In this document: one piece after another, positions 1 through 9,246 of the stretch
Layout: every line of letters starts with the position of its first letter
Position numbering within the stretch: position 1 is the first letter of the stretch
DNA from: Larkinella punicea
Lineage (GTDB): Bacteria > Bacteroidota > Bacteroidia > Cytophagales > Spirosomataceae
NCBI RefSeq assembly: GCF_003334855.1
Contig: NZ_QOWE01000028.1
Coordinates: 1 to 64,000, forward strand
DNA: 64,000 bases
Direction of reading: 5' to 3'
Notes under the pieces: model-generated
Seen by the model: the letters and a program-made list of their open reading frames with translations, nothing else
What the model was told of the DNA's origin: nothing
The model's database searches: none
Translations under genes and position numbers: made by a program

Positions 1-264
1 CACATAGGTAACGGTGTGAAGCACCTAAGGCACTGCTGTTTTTATCCATCCCCCACCGCTTAGCCGAGTGACTACCAAAGATAATTCGGTTAATGGTAAT
101 CAAAGAGGGTGTCGAACAAAGGTATGATGGCACGTAATTAACTCACAGTCAAGTAGTAAGTCTCATAGTTTCTGTTAATAACAACACGGAACTGCTTCTG
201 AATTCAACAAACCGGTTTGGGGCGGTCTGCTTTTTACGACGTATACTTTTTTAACTGAATAACC

Positions 265-1311
265 ATGGAATTAGGTATTAGCAGTTTTGGCGAAGTACAG
301 CCCGATGGCGTGGCCGGAAAAGCCGTCAACGCCCACCAGCGGATGCAGCAATTGCTGGAAGAAATTAAACTGGCCGACGAAGTGGGGCTGGACGTCTTTG
401 CCCTCGGCGAACACCACCGGCCGGATTTTATGGTTTCGGCCCCGGAGGTCATTCTGGCAGCCGCAGCCTCCCTCACGAAAAATATCCGGCTGTCGAGTTC
501 CGTCACGGTTTTGAGTTCAGCCGATCCGGTTCGGGTGTTCCAGAATTTCGCTTCGCTGGATCTCATTTCCAACGGCCGGGCCGAGATCATGGCCGGGCGC
601 GGTTCGTTCATCGAATCCTTTCCGCTGTTTGGCTACGACCTGAAGGATTACGACGAGCTGTTTACCGAAAAACTGGACCTGCTGGTGGCGATCAACCAAA
701 GCGAAATCGTCAACTGGCAGGGTAAACACCGGGCCGCCATCCGCAACCTGGGCGTTTATCCGCGTCCGTATCAGGAATCGCTCCCGATCTGGCTGGCCGT
801 TGGTGGCACGCCCGCATCCGCCGTTCGGGCGGGTACGATGAACCTGCCCATGACGCTGGCGATGCTGGGCGGCTCGCCCGACCGGTTTGTGCCGTTTGTC
901 AATTTGTTCCGGCAGTCGGCGCAGAAAGCCGGTCATGACGTTGCGAAATTACCGCTGGCGATCAACTCACATTTTTATCTGGCCGACAATTCACAACAGG
1001 CTTCTGACGAACTGTTTCCATCCTACGAACAGATGATGAACCGCATTGGTCGCGAACGGGGCTGGTCGCCCATTGGCCGGGAGCATTTCGAGTACATGCG
1101 CCAGTCCGGGCCGCTGCTGGTGGGCAGTCCGCAGCAAGCCATCGACAAGATTCTGCACTTTCACGAATTGTTTCAGAACACCCGGTATCTGGCCCAACTC
1201 ATTGGCAGTCATCAGCTTCCGCACAGTAAAGTGCTTCGCGCGATCGAATTGTTCGGAACCAAAGTGGCACCAGCCGTTCGGAAAGCCTTACGAACGCCCG
1301 AGCCGGTTTAA
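265..1311 (+). CDS. LLM-class flavin-dependent oxidoreductase (luciferase-like)
   Basis: A 348-residue flavin-dependent monooxygenase of the bacterial luciferase-like (LLM) superfamily, cytosolic and without a signal peptide. The N-terminal strand ELGISSFGE (residues 2-10), [11 protein letters not shown] (45-55) and the run of strands and helices around [17 protein letters not shown] (77-93) are typical of the TIM-barrel family that uses FMNH2 supplied by a separate reductase. The pattern resembles the Atu2307-type subfamily of probable oxidoreductases, whose substrate is unknown. The ATG at 265 gives the expected full length, starting directly with the first beta strand. It is followed 48 bp later by the dioxygenase gene on the same strand, so the two may be co-transcribed. 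No substrate can be assigned from the context. Confidence 0.88.
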   Translation: MELGISSFGEVQPDGVAGKAVNAHQRMQQLLEEIKLADEVGLDVFALGEHHRPDFMVSAPEVILAAAASLTKNIRLSSSVTVLSSADPVRVFQNFASLDLISNGRAEIMAGRGSFIESFPLFGYDLKDYDELFTEKLDLLVAINQSEIVNWQGKHRAAIRNLGVYPRPYQESLPIWLAVGGTPASAVRAGTMNLPMTLAMLGGSPDRFVPFVNLFRQSAQKAGHDVAKLPLAINSHFYLADNSQQASDELFPSYEQMMNRIGRERGWSPIGREHFEYMRQSGPLLVGSPQQAIDKILHFHELFQNTRYLAQLIGSHQLPHSKVLRAIELFGTKVAPAVRKALRTPEPV

Positions 1312-1359
1312 ACCTTAATTGCCGGGAATTAGACGTACCTTCACCGGAATACGGGCGCA

Positions 1360-1968
1360 GTGCTCCCCTCCGGTTTGCAAACAATCTTTGATTCCCTCAT
1401 CACAAGTTTTATTGACCATAACGTCGGCATCGCCGACCATTTTTTAAGTGACGCGCTGGCGGCTCATCTGAAAGAAAATCTGACCACGCTGTACGCCGAA
1501 AACCGGCTTCGGTCGGCAGGTACCGGCAGCGACGGCCAGGTTGTGCAGAATAAACGGGTTCGCAGCGACCTGATTTACTGGCTGGATCGCCAGCACAATG
1601 ACCGCTACGAAAATGATTTTTTTGACCTGATGGACCGGTTTGTCCGTCATTTAAACCAGACCTGTTACACGGGTATTACAGGCTACGAATTTCACTATAC
1701 GCTGTACGAAACGGGCAGTTTTTACCAGAAACACCTCGATCAGTTTCGCAACAACGACAGCCGGAAGTATTCGATGATCCTGTATTTAAACGCCGACTGG
1801 CAGGAAGATGACGGTGGCGAATTGTGCATTCACCGGGGCGATACCATACAACACATCGCCCCGGTAAACGGCAAAATCGTCTTTTTTAAGAGTAACGAAT
1901 TGGAACACGAAGTCCTCCGGACCAATAAACCCCGGATGAGTATAACCGGCTGGTTAAAAGTGAATTAG
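1360..1968 (+). CDS. 2OG-Fe(II) oxygenase (prolyl 4-hydroxylase-like)
   Basis: A 202-residue protein with the C-terminal double-stranded beta-helix of Fe(II)/2-oxoglutarate dioxygenases. The iron triad is visible as H125-x-D127 in YQKHLDQF and H183 in NELEHEVL; R192 (NKPRMS) is the expected 2-oxoglutarate salt-bridge residue. The segment SMILYLNADWQEDDGGELC matches the P4H/PKHD-type core. The reading frame opens with GTG at 1360; an internal start is possible because the first 20 residues carry no recognisable motif. It is probably a small soluble hydroxylase. The substrate could be protein proline or a small molecule, and the sequence does not decide. It converges with the large cytochrome c gene, leaving a single base between the two stop codons. 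Confidence 0.85.
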   Translation: MLPSGLQTIFDSLITSFIDHNVGIADHFLSDALAAHLKENLTTLYAENRLRSAGTGSDGQVVQNKRVRSDLIYWLDRQHNDRYENDFFDLMDRFVRHLNQTCYTGITGYEFHYTLYETGSFYQKHLDQFRNNDSRKYSMILYLNADWQEDDGGELCIHRGDTIQHIAPVNGKIVFFKSNELEHEVLRTNKPRMSITGWLKVN

Positions 1969-1969
1969 G

Positions 1970-4606
1970 CTATTTCTTCTGCTGCGACAGGAACGTGATT
2001 AATGACGCGAATTCTTCGTACGACAGGGCGTTGGCCAGGCCCGACGGCATCATCGAGGTTTCCTGTTCTTTCCGCGTCAGAATATCGCTGGTTTTGATGG
2101 TGAACACTTCGCCGGTAATGTTGCGCATCACCACCTTGCTGGCCGATTCTTCGGAAACAAAACCCATATAGCTCTTATTGCCTTTGGCCGTGATCAACAC
2201 CGTGGCGAAGCCCTGCGAGATCGAAGCATTGGGTTTCAGAATCGACTCGGCGATCTGTTCGCGGTTCATGATCGAGCCAATCTGTCCCATAAACGGCCCT
2301 TTCATCGGCTCGCTTTTGCTCAGGCTGTGGCAGGCAATACAGCCCTGCTGGGTAAACAGCGTTTTTCCGAGGGCCGCATCGCCCTTGATTTTCGCCATCG
2401 CCAGCATCACGTCCTCAATCGACGCTTTGCCAACCTGCCCTTTCTGGTTTCTGATTTTTTCCAGATCCACTTTGGTTTCTTCATTGGCTGCCACAACCTC
2501 TTCCCCGCCAAACTCGGTGATTTCCATCCGGTGCCGTCCGTTCAAATCGGCAAAAAATTGCTTGCCTGACGCATCCGCTTTCGTCCATTCCTGCATCAGC
2601 AAGTCTTTGATCGCCGGTGACGATTCCCACGTAATCCCCTTGTAATAAGGGCCGTGCGTATCGGGCCGGGTACTCCACCACCACGAACCGTCGTAATCCG
2701 CTTCCTTTTTGTAAAGCCGGGATAAAGTCGTCAGAATCTGCTTTTTCAGGGTTTCATCCTTCGCATTTTTGTAAGCAGCAATCAAACCGGTGGCGGCTTT
2801 CGGATCGTGCATATACCGCAGCGCCCAGAGGGCAATCGTCGAATTTTCGGTGCCGATGGCATTCACACACGCATCGACGGCATTCAGGCTCACCAACGCC
2901 CGAACCGCCAGGTGCGGAGGAACAATGGCGGCATTTGGCGTCGCGTGCGGGCCTTCCGTGCCTTTCGCCGGGGCGACGAAGGAAGCAGGCACTTTCACCT
3001 GCAACAAGGCCGGAGCGGCTTCGATCCGTCCCAAACGCCCCAAACCGACGATGGCCGCCAGCCGCACCCGCTCCGAAGGATCTTTCAATCCCTGAAGGAA
3101 CGGTTCGATGGGCACGGTTTGGAGGTTCGGTTTCCGGTCGGCCAGGGCTTTCAACGCGAACTCCCGAACGTCGGCTTCCGAGGTCAGTTTGACCAGATTG
3201 GCAATTCCGTTGGCTCCGGCCGCCTGCGCGTACGTAAAAATGCCGGCCACCCGGACGTACAGCGGCAGGCTTTTGTCGGCGGCCAGTTTCCAGGAGGCAT
3301 CGGCCGCGTCTTTCGGGCGGGTTAGCAATTCCTGTTGGGCCGCCAAACGGGCCACGGCACTCCCGGATTTCAACAAGGCGACCAGCTCTTTCACCGATGC
3401 TTTTTTCACATCCGCAAACGCTTTGTACGACCAGCTTTTCGGCACAACCCGCACCACGTAGCCTTTGGCCGGATTGCCGGAATAGCCCGCACCGTCCCAG
3501 GCCGACAGATACATCCGGCCCGACGCGTCGACGTCCACATCGGTGATTTGCGGCAATTTGATAAATTCTTCTTCTTTTTGCGTAAAACTTGGACCATCCG
3601 GCGTCACGCGGTGAATATAAAGCTGGCTTCTTCCCCAGTCGGCCATCATCGGCACGTGGTTGTATTTTTCCGGCCAGGTCGGATCATCCATGAACAGCGA
3701 ACCCGTACCGGAGCCACCACCCACATCGACCAGCGCGGGAATGATTTCATCCGTAAAACCCTTAAAAAGAACCGGATAACCGTATTCCCCGGATTGAATC
3801 TGGTGGCTAAACCGGATGTTCCAACCCCCGCCATCGTTGGTGTTGTCGCGGGTAAAAATATTCATATACGGGTCGATGGCCACGTCGTAGATGTTCCGCA
3901 TCCCGTGCGAATACACTTCCATTTCGGTTCCATCGGGTCGCACCCGCACGATGCCCCCGCCGAGTTGGGTCAATTTCTTTCCGCTCCGGTCCACGGCGCC
4001 GTGGAAGCCAAAGTCGCCGACGGCAATGTAAATCCAGCCGTCGATTCCCATCCGGATGCCGTTGGTCGAGTGATCGGTGCCCCGGCTTTGCAGAAATTTG
4101 GGTGAGCTAATGTTTTGAATCAGCGGTTTTGACGGGCCGTCGGCCACGCCGTCGTGGTTTTTATCTTCGAAAACCACCAGATCCATGCCAGTGGCAATCC
4201 CGGTTTCGGCCGAAAACGTTGTGTGCAGGACGAACACCTGATCCCCTTGGGCGATAATGCCGCGGGGGTTGTCGGCCATCGCAAATTTGGTGTGCCGGTC
4301 AACTTTGCCATCACTGTTGCTATCAACCAGTTTGATGATGTAGCCCTTGCCCGGCGTTTTGCCCAGCGACCCAATCATGTCTACACCGACATAGACTTCG
4401 CCGGTCGGGGCTACGGCGAGGCAGGACGGGCTGGGCGTCAGGTCGGGACCGGCAAAATTCGTAATTACCAGTTCATCCGGGTCGGCAGAAGCAACCGCCC
4501 GATTCGTAGATTTTTGGAGTAGTTTGGTTTCAGAATTGCCCAGTTGTCCAACCAACCCCATCAGGATCAGGACACTATAGACCAGACTTAAGGAAATTTT
4601 TAACAT
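1970..4606 (-). CDS. Secreted propeller/HEAT-repeat protein with C-terminal heme c domain
   Basis: An 878-residue exported protein. An N-terminal hydrophobic signal is followed by a beta-propeller of the glucose/sorbosone dehydrogenase-like (PVC-type membrane-bound dehydrogenase) kind, with repeated NDGGGW, DGWIYIAVGDFGFHG and calcium-loop-like DSNSDGKVD and DKNHDGVAD segments. A helical HEAT-like middle part follows (about residues 420-620, KDPSERVRLAAIVGLGRLG). The C-terminus is a single-heme cytochrome c with CIACH near residue 757 and a later MMPSG methionine as likely sixth ligand. It would oxidise a sugar or alcohol in the periplasm and pass electrons to its own heme. Such propeller-HEAT-heme architectures are common in Planctomycetes and Bacteroidota, mostly without known substrates. 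It stands alone between the dioxygenase gene and a decayed glycosidase-like gene. Confidence 0.85.
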   Translation of the reverse strand: MLKISLSLVYSVLILMGLVGQLGNSETKLLQKSTNRAVASADPDELVITNFAGPDLTPSPSCLAVAPTGEVYVGVDMIGSLGKTPGKGYIIKLVDSNSDGKVDRHTKFAMADNPRGIIAQGDQVFVLHTTFSAETGIATGMDLVVFEDKNHDGVADGPSKPLIQNISSPKFLQSRGTDHSTNGIRMGIDGWIYIAVGDFGFHGAVDRSGKKLTQLGGGIVRVRPDGTEMEVYSHGMRNIYDVAIDPYMNIFTRDNTNDGGGWNIRFSHQIQSGEYGYPVLFKGFTDEIIPALVDVGGGSGTGSLFMDDPTWPEKYNHVPMMADWGRSQLYIHRVTPDGPSFTQKEEEFIKLPQITDVDVDASGRMYLSAWDGAGYSGNPAKGYVVRVVPKSWSYKAFADVKKASVKELVALLKSGSAVARLAAQQELLTRPKDAADASWKLAADKSLPLYVRVAGIFTYAQAAGANGIANLVKLTSEADVREFALKALADRKPNLQTVPIEPFLQGLKDPSERVRLAAIVGLGRLGRIEAAPALLQVKVPASFVAPAKGTEGPHATPNAAIVPPHLAVRALVSLNAVDACVNAIGTENSTIALWALRYMHDPKAATGLIAAYKNAKDETLKKQILTTLSRLYKKEADYDGSWWWSTRPDTHGPYYKGITWESSPAIKDLLMQEWTKADASGKQFFADLNGRHRMEITEFGGEEVVAANEETKVDLEKIRNQKGQVGKASIEDVMLAMAKIKGDAALGKTLFTQQGCIACHSLSKSEPMKGPFMGQIGSIMNREQIAESILKPNASISQGFATVLITAKGNKSYMGFVSEESASKVVMRNITGEVFTIKTSDILTRKEQETSMMPSGLANALSYEEFASLITFLSQQKK

Positions 4607-4777
4607 GGTTTTCTTTTTAAAACGTTTCTCGGAGGTGCCGCAAAATCAAATACGAAGTACGTTTACTTTACGGATAAATAAAAATGGCAAAAACCGCTAT
4701 TTCCGGCACCTGATTTCGTTTTGCGGACCACTATTTCAAATAATCAATCCTCCTGTCTATGTTTATGGTGTTGTTTC

Positions 4778-4805
4778 CCAGCCCCCGGTTTCAACCCTGG
4801 GCTGG
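4778..4805. repeat. Solo REP-like palindrome
   Basis: The arms CCAGCCC and GGGCTGG enclose CCGGTTTCAACCCT, giving an imperfect hairpin. It belongs to the same GGTT(T/C)(T/A)AACC palindrome type seen in clusters at 25047-25182 and 57291-57433. It lies just downstream of the decayed gene ending at 4821. Confidence 0.6.
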
Positions 4806-4820
4806 AACCAAAAACGCACC

Positions 4821-6552
4821 TTATTTTTCCGGGTTAAACGCTGCATTTCTAGCGATTTCAACGTCGTTCGCGACCTCGCCCCGCAGTTTCTCCCAATGAA
4901 ACCGGAGCGTTTCATTTTGCTCCCAGGTGCTGCCTTTCTGTTCGGTAAAATGAACCAGCGGCATGTCATTGTACAACGGTCGGGTGATGGCAACGACAGC
5001 ATCCCAATACCGCAAAGCGGCTTCCAGATGAGTTACCGCAGCCTGTTTATTCGACTCACCACCCTGGGTTCGGTAGGTTTGTAATGCAACGGCACCCTTC
5101 AGCTTTTCGGCCAAATGGAAACCCAGATTGGCCCAAACCTGCACATCGGCCACCTCGTAGTGCAGCGAGCGATTGGCTGATGTGTTGATGGTTTTGACCA
5201 ATTGCAGGGCTTTCTGACCATCCTTTTCCAGCATCTGAGCCAGTTTCGGCGGGGTTATTTTTGTGGATTCAAAACCACCACCGGCGATGACGGTTTTTAC
5301 ATAATCGCTGGCCGACACATAATCAGGATCAAGCACGGGTTGGGTCAGGAGTCGGTCGGCGGAAATGTAAGCGACGTTTTTCTTTGCATCGTGCGCCAGC
5401 ATGCCCTCACTATACAGCGAAAAGTCCCAGGTAAAATCGAACAGCGAAGCCAGCCGCAAGGGGGTGGACGACGCCAGCGCGTAGGCTTCCAGCAAACCGC
5501 TCGCCGATGGGCCGTAACGCCGGGTGAACTCGGCCTTGAAAACCGCATCCGGTGTGGCCGGATTGTACAAAAGCCGCCCCCAGAGTTTGTAAAACAACCA
5601 TTGCCGTTCAAATGCGTACTTCCAGTCGACCGGGCCACCGGGTTTTGTGAAGTAATCTTTCGCCGGAATGTAGGTTTCCGAACCCAGAAAATAACCACCC
5701 ACGTACGACTGCCGGTTGGCGGCCAAATGCGCCCGGACGAAATCGGGAACGCCCCACCGCAGGCAGAAAAAGTCTTCATTCCGGGCCGTCCAGGTAATTT
5801 TATAGGCTTTCGGGTCTGGCACAAAATAGGTATCGTATAGCTTGCCGCCGTGGAGTTTCACCAGTTTCGGCGTCGAATGGGCGTGCGACCAGTTGTATTT
5901 CAAATCCGCCCAGATCGGCCCCTCAATAAACGGCAAGGCCCCCTCGGCTTCGATGGATTTCCGGGTGAGTTTTTCCGTATCGATGCTGGTGACGCCGAGT
6001 GACCCGGTCGTACTGGAAAACGGAATGCGGTGAATCAGTTTCGTTTTCCGACCCGCCAGCCGCATGCCCTCAATAATCGTTGCCTTCATCCAGTTTTCGC
6101 GCTGTTGGGGCGTCATCCCACCCATCGCTTCACCCAGCGTCAGGCCAAAACCGGTCAGTTCGGGGTACTCCTGAAGCACCTGCGTGACGCATTCGCGGGT
6201 GTAGCGTTTGACGATTTCGGACGTATCGCCGTCGATAAAGTGATGATGCGTCAGGTTGTTCAGGGCCGGGTTGACGTTGTAGGCTTTCGAGAATTGCGGA
6301 CTGGTAAAAATGTTAAACGGAATCAGATAGGTGTCGATCGCGCGTTCATTCGCCATCCGAAAACACGCCATTCCGCAACTCCTCCGCCACCGCCAGACTG
6401 CCGTAGATCAGCCCGCGCCCGTCACCGCCGGTGATGGCCAACAAACCCGACGTAGCAGCGGCCATTCTGGCGCTTTTCCTGAAACGGAAAGAACGGCCAA
6501 TCAAGGAAGCCTTGCTCGAAAACGACCTGCGGCAGGCGCGTAAACTCGTCAA
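4821..6552 (-). pseudogene. Decayed glycosidase-like gene (alpha-glucuronidase-type fold)
   Basis: The main open frame (4821-6371) encodes about 516 residues of a large family of TIM-barrel, alpha-glucuronidase-like proteins with segments such as YPELTGFGLTLGEAMGGM and LIHRIPFSSTTGSLG. It has no signal peptide and begins abruptly at FRMANERAIDTYLIPFNIF, which in relatives as I remember them lies well inside the barrel. Just upstream, in a different minus frame, codons about 6366-6440 read ITGGDGRGLIYGSLAVAEEL, the N-terminal-domain motif expected 70-100 residues before it. That frame stops at 6346. The N-terminal domain and signal are therefore displaced or missing, and an internal deletion with a frame change is the simplest reading. 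Nothing signal-like is visible in any frame up to the repeats at 6668. The exact GH family is uncertain. Confidence 0.65.
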
Positions 6553-6667
6553 CGGCGGGAGCCACGGACTGGCGGAATTTACGGCGGCATTCCGTATTGG
6601 TGAGAGTCTTTTGCCGGTAAAACCGGTGCAATTGGTCGTGTCGGTTTCGTAAAAACCGGAGCAGTCG

Positions 6668-6805
6668 CGTGCCTCACGGCACGCTGCGGGCGGAGGGGAT
6701 GACTACTTCCTACCGACGCTACGCTGTTAAGCTCCTGACGGAGCGGAGGGCGGACGAGACAGCCTGCTCCTACCGACGCTACGCTGTTGAGTCCCTAACG
6801 GGGGC
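6668..6805. repeat. Interspersed repeat with two copies of an 18-bp core
   Basis: A GCGTGCC-TCAC-GGCACGC hairpin (about 6667-6684) is followed by two direct copies of TACCGACGCTACGCTGTT at 6711-6728 and 6771-6788. Each copy is followed by a related CCTRACGG stretch. The same core occurs twice more, as an inverted pair, at 36455-36472 and 36574-36591. The block separates the decayed gene from the antiporter gene. Confidence 0.8.
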
Positions 6806-6831
6806 AGAGAGCAGCTTGAAAACGGGTGTCG

Positions 6832-8418
6832 TTACCGAATCGCGTGATTGCTTTTTTCCTCTTCCAGATCGAGTTGTGCTTCTATTTTACGGATCACGTC
6901 CACGTCGAACTCCTCCTGATGCCGGAGCCGCTCCAGTTCCTGGCGTTTGATGCGGTGCAAGCGGGCCAGGGCGTCGTTGTAGTCGGCCAGCAATGGACCG
7001 TCGCGGTCGGAGGAAACGTACTGATTCAGGAGTAACCCGCTTTCCAGCCGGCTTTTCAATTGCGCCAGCAGGTGGTTGTCGGCGATGGCATATTGTTGTG
7101 TGAGTTCCCGCAAAGCTGCTTCGTGCAACTGGCGGTTGATGGTGGCTTCCTGCTTTTCTTCGGCCAGGCGCGGAATCAGTTCTTTCGGATGAACCCAGCG
7201 GATCACCAGCGGCAGCGTCAATCCCTGCAACACCAGCGTAACCAGAATCACCACGAAAGTAATGAACAAAATCAGGGATCGCTCGGGAAATGGGCCGCCC
7301 GAGGGCAGTGTCAACGGAATGGAGAGGGCGGCCGCCAGCGAAACGACACCCCGCATGCCCGCCCATCCCAACACGACAGGCCCCCGCCAGCCCACATTCC
7401 GCACCGCAACGGGAATAAACCGCCCTGCGATTTCGGTAAATACCATCGCAAACAGCGCAAACACCAGCCGAACAACGATGACCAGGGCCGAGATCGCCAA
7501 ACCGTAGCCAATGGCATCCGTCAATGAATGGCCGTCCAGCCCTTTCACGACAACGGATAATTCCAGCCCGATCAACACAAACACCAGCCCGTTGATGATA
7601 AAAATGACCGTTGCCCACATCGCCAGCCCCTGCACCCGCTCCGTGTGGTTGAGCAGCCGCGAACTGTGGTTCGACAGAAACAGCCCGCCACTGACAACAG
7701 CAATGACCCCGGAGTAATGAAACTGTTCTGCGGTCAGGTACATGATGTAGGGGGCAATGAATGTCAGCAGGATCGTGATTCGGGTCTGAAGGGGCAACCA
7801 GCGGTGAATCGCGTAAAACACACCCGCCACGGCCAGGCCGATCACCGCACCCATGACCGTCACCATGACGAAATTCAGGCCAACCTCCTGCCAGACGAAA
7901 GTGCCCGAAATCACCGTCGCCATCGCAAACCGGAAGACCACCAGGCTGGACGCGTCATTAATCAGGCTCTCCCCTTCCAGAATACTGAGGGTGCTTTTGG
8001 GAACATTAACCCCTTTAAGCACCGAGGTCGCGGCCACCGCATCCGGGGGTGAGATAATACCGCCCAACAAAAACCCCAACGCCAGCGTAAAACCGGGAAT
8101 GAGGGCCGTCGAGGCATAGGCCACCGCCGTGGCCGTCAGGACGACCAGCCCAAAGGCCAGCACCAGCACAATCCGTCGCCAGCGCCAGAGTTCGCGCCAG
8201 GACATAAACCAGGCGGCTTCGTAGAGCAAGGGCGGCAGAAACACCAGAAAGATGAGATCCGGTTCGATGGTCAGCGTCGGCACACCGGGAATCAGGCTGG
8301 TCAACAAACCACCCATCACCAGAAAAATGGGCGTCGGAATCCGCAGCCGCTGCGCCAGCGTAGCGAGCAGAGCCATGCCCAGTAACAAAGCCAGTCCGAG
8401 GAAAACCAGGTCACGCAT
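6832..8418 (-). CDS. CPA1-family cation/proton antiporter (NhaP-like)
   Basis: A 528-residue inner-membrane antiporter of the monovalent cation:proton antiporter-1 family, exchanging Na+ and/or K+ for protons. About twelve hydrophobic segments run from residue 1 to roughly 410. The conserved family motifs are present: GGIISPPDAVAATSVLKG in the fourth-fifth helix region, then EGESLINDASSLVVFRFA carrying the Asn-Asp (ND) pair that binds the ion. A charged, helical C-terminal tail of about 110 residues (EEKQEATINRQLHEAALREL onwards) is probably cytosolic and regulatory. Length and order are normal for the family. The gene is monocistronic as far as can be seen, with repeat DNA downstream. Ion selectivity cannot be read from the sequence. 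Confidence 0.92.
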   Translation of the reverse strand: MRDLVFLGLALLLGMALLATLAQRLRIPTPIFLVMGGLLTSLIPGVPTLTIEPDLIFLVFLPPLLYEAAWFMSWRELWRWRRIVLVLAFGLVVLTATAVAYASTALIPGFTLALGFLLGGIISPPDAVAATSVLKGVNVPKSTLSILEGESLINDASSLVVFRFAMATVISGTFVWQEVGLNFVMVTVMGAVIGLAVAGVFYAIHRWLPLQTRITILLTFIAPYIMYLTAEQFHYSGVIAVVSGGLFLSNHSSRLLNHTERVQGLAMWATVIFIINGLVFVLIGLELSVVVKGLDGHSLTDAIGYGLAISALVIVVRLVFALFAMVFTEIAGRFIPVAVRNVGWRGPVVLGWAGMRGVVSLAAALSIPLTLPSGGPFPERSLILFITFVVILVTLVLQGLTLPLVIRWVHPKELIPRLAEEKQEATINRQLHEAALRELTQQYAIADNHLLAQLKSRLESGLLLNQYVSSDRDGPLLADYNDALARLHRIKRQELERLRHQEEFDVDVIRKIEAQLDLEEEKSNHAIR

Positions 8419-8538
8419 GAATAAGGAGTTAATCGAATGGTTGGGGAGACACCTGAATCGGTGTCCACAAATTACGCCCTCCTGATCGATCTTCCAAGCG
8501 CATCCACCTATCTACCGGTCGGTTTACACAAAACCGCC

Positions 8539-9150
8539 TTAAGCAGCCACCAAGGAATGGCTCAACAGCACCCGCTCCAAATGGGCCAAATACCGTTGAT
8601 GATCCCGTTCAATGTTGGCGTTTTTTTCCACATCGTGAAAGTGTAGACCTTCCAGCGGCTTCATTCCCGTGAAAGCATTCATCCGGTGAAAACCGAACAT
8701 AACACCTTCGTCAACACTTTTTTGGTTGAAAAACTCGCCGGGCAGTGTAAACGCTTCTTCCGGGGCATTCCAACTCGTGGTGAGCATATACTGCCGCCCC
8801 TGAAGCGTCCCGCCCGTGCCGTAGTTGATGGCCGGATTTTTCCGCGAACGACCGTCGCTGACGTAAATGCCCTGCTGGTGACCCGCTGTAAACACGACGT
8901 CGATGTACTCCTTCAGCCGGTGGGGTACCTGAAACCACCAGACCGGCGTGTGATAAATCACCACATCCGCCCAGACGTATTTTTTCACTTCTTCAGCGGG
9001 GTCGTAATCCTCGTTGACGTTGGTCACTTTTACGGCAAAATCAGGATGCTGATGCAGAAAATCGACGGTCCAGTCCGTCAACGTCTGGTTGAATGCCCCG
9101 CCCGAATGGGCAAATTTTTGACCGCCATTGATCACAAATATATTCTTCAT
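8539..9150 (-). CDS. mdaB: NAD(P)H quinone oxidoreductase, MdaB-like flavodoxin fold
   Basis: A 203-residue soluble flavodoxin-fold reductase of the MdaB (modulator of drug activity B)/NQO type. It opens with MKNIFVINGGQKFAHSGG, the FAD-phosphate-binding beginning of the family. The segment WADVVIYHTPVWWFQVPHRL and the YGTGGTLQGRQYMLTTSWNAP loop are characteristic. The family reduces quinones with two electrons and protects against oxidative or electrophile stress. I chose the ATG at 9150 because the upstream 17 codons in frame are basic and unrelated to the fold. It is divergent from a LysR gene that starts 96 bp away, a classic regulator-target arrangement. MdaB identity rests on motif recognition; the broader family call is firmer. 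Confidence 0.87.
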   Translation of the reverse strand: MKNIFVINGGQKFAHSGGAFNQTLTDWTVDFLHQHPDFAVKVTNVNEDYDPAEEVKKYVWADVVIYHTPVWWFQVPHRLKEYIDVVFTAGHQQGIYVSDGRSRKNPAINYGTGGTLQGRQYMLTTSWNAPEEAFTLPGEFFNQKSVDEGVMFGFHRMNAFTGMKPLEGLHFHDVEKNANIERDHQRYLAHLERVLLSHSLVAA

Positions 9151-9189
9151 AGGTGTTTTTCGTTTATGTCGATGCAAAAGTAATGGCCT

Positions 9190-9242
9190 TATCAGTATCA
9201 TAAAAATAAGTTAAGTAGTAGCTTTGTATCATAAAACTGATA
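9190..9242. promoter_or_regulatory. Candidate LysR operator between divergent genes
   Basis: The spacer holds two direct copies of GTATCATAAAA (9195-9205 and 9226-9236) bounded by an inverted pair, TATCAGT (9190-9196) and ACTGATA (9236-9242). Placed between a LysR gene and a divergent MdaB-like gene, this is the position and symmetry expected of a LysR-type binding region. It probably overlaps both promoters. Binding is inferred. Confidence 0.5.
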
Positions 9243-9246
9243 GATT

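Noticed and set aside
1-264. Possible gene or RNA in the left edge
   Set aside because: No continuous frame of note, no tRNA-like cloverleaf and no clear hairpin; probably upstream region of the LLM gene.
6431-6652. A 73-codon plus-strand frame that reads rather protein-like
   Set aside because: It overlaps the N-terminal remnant of the decayed minus-strand gene, whose TGGDGRGLIYG motif is recognisable; no start context or family support.
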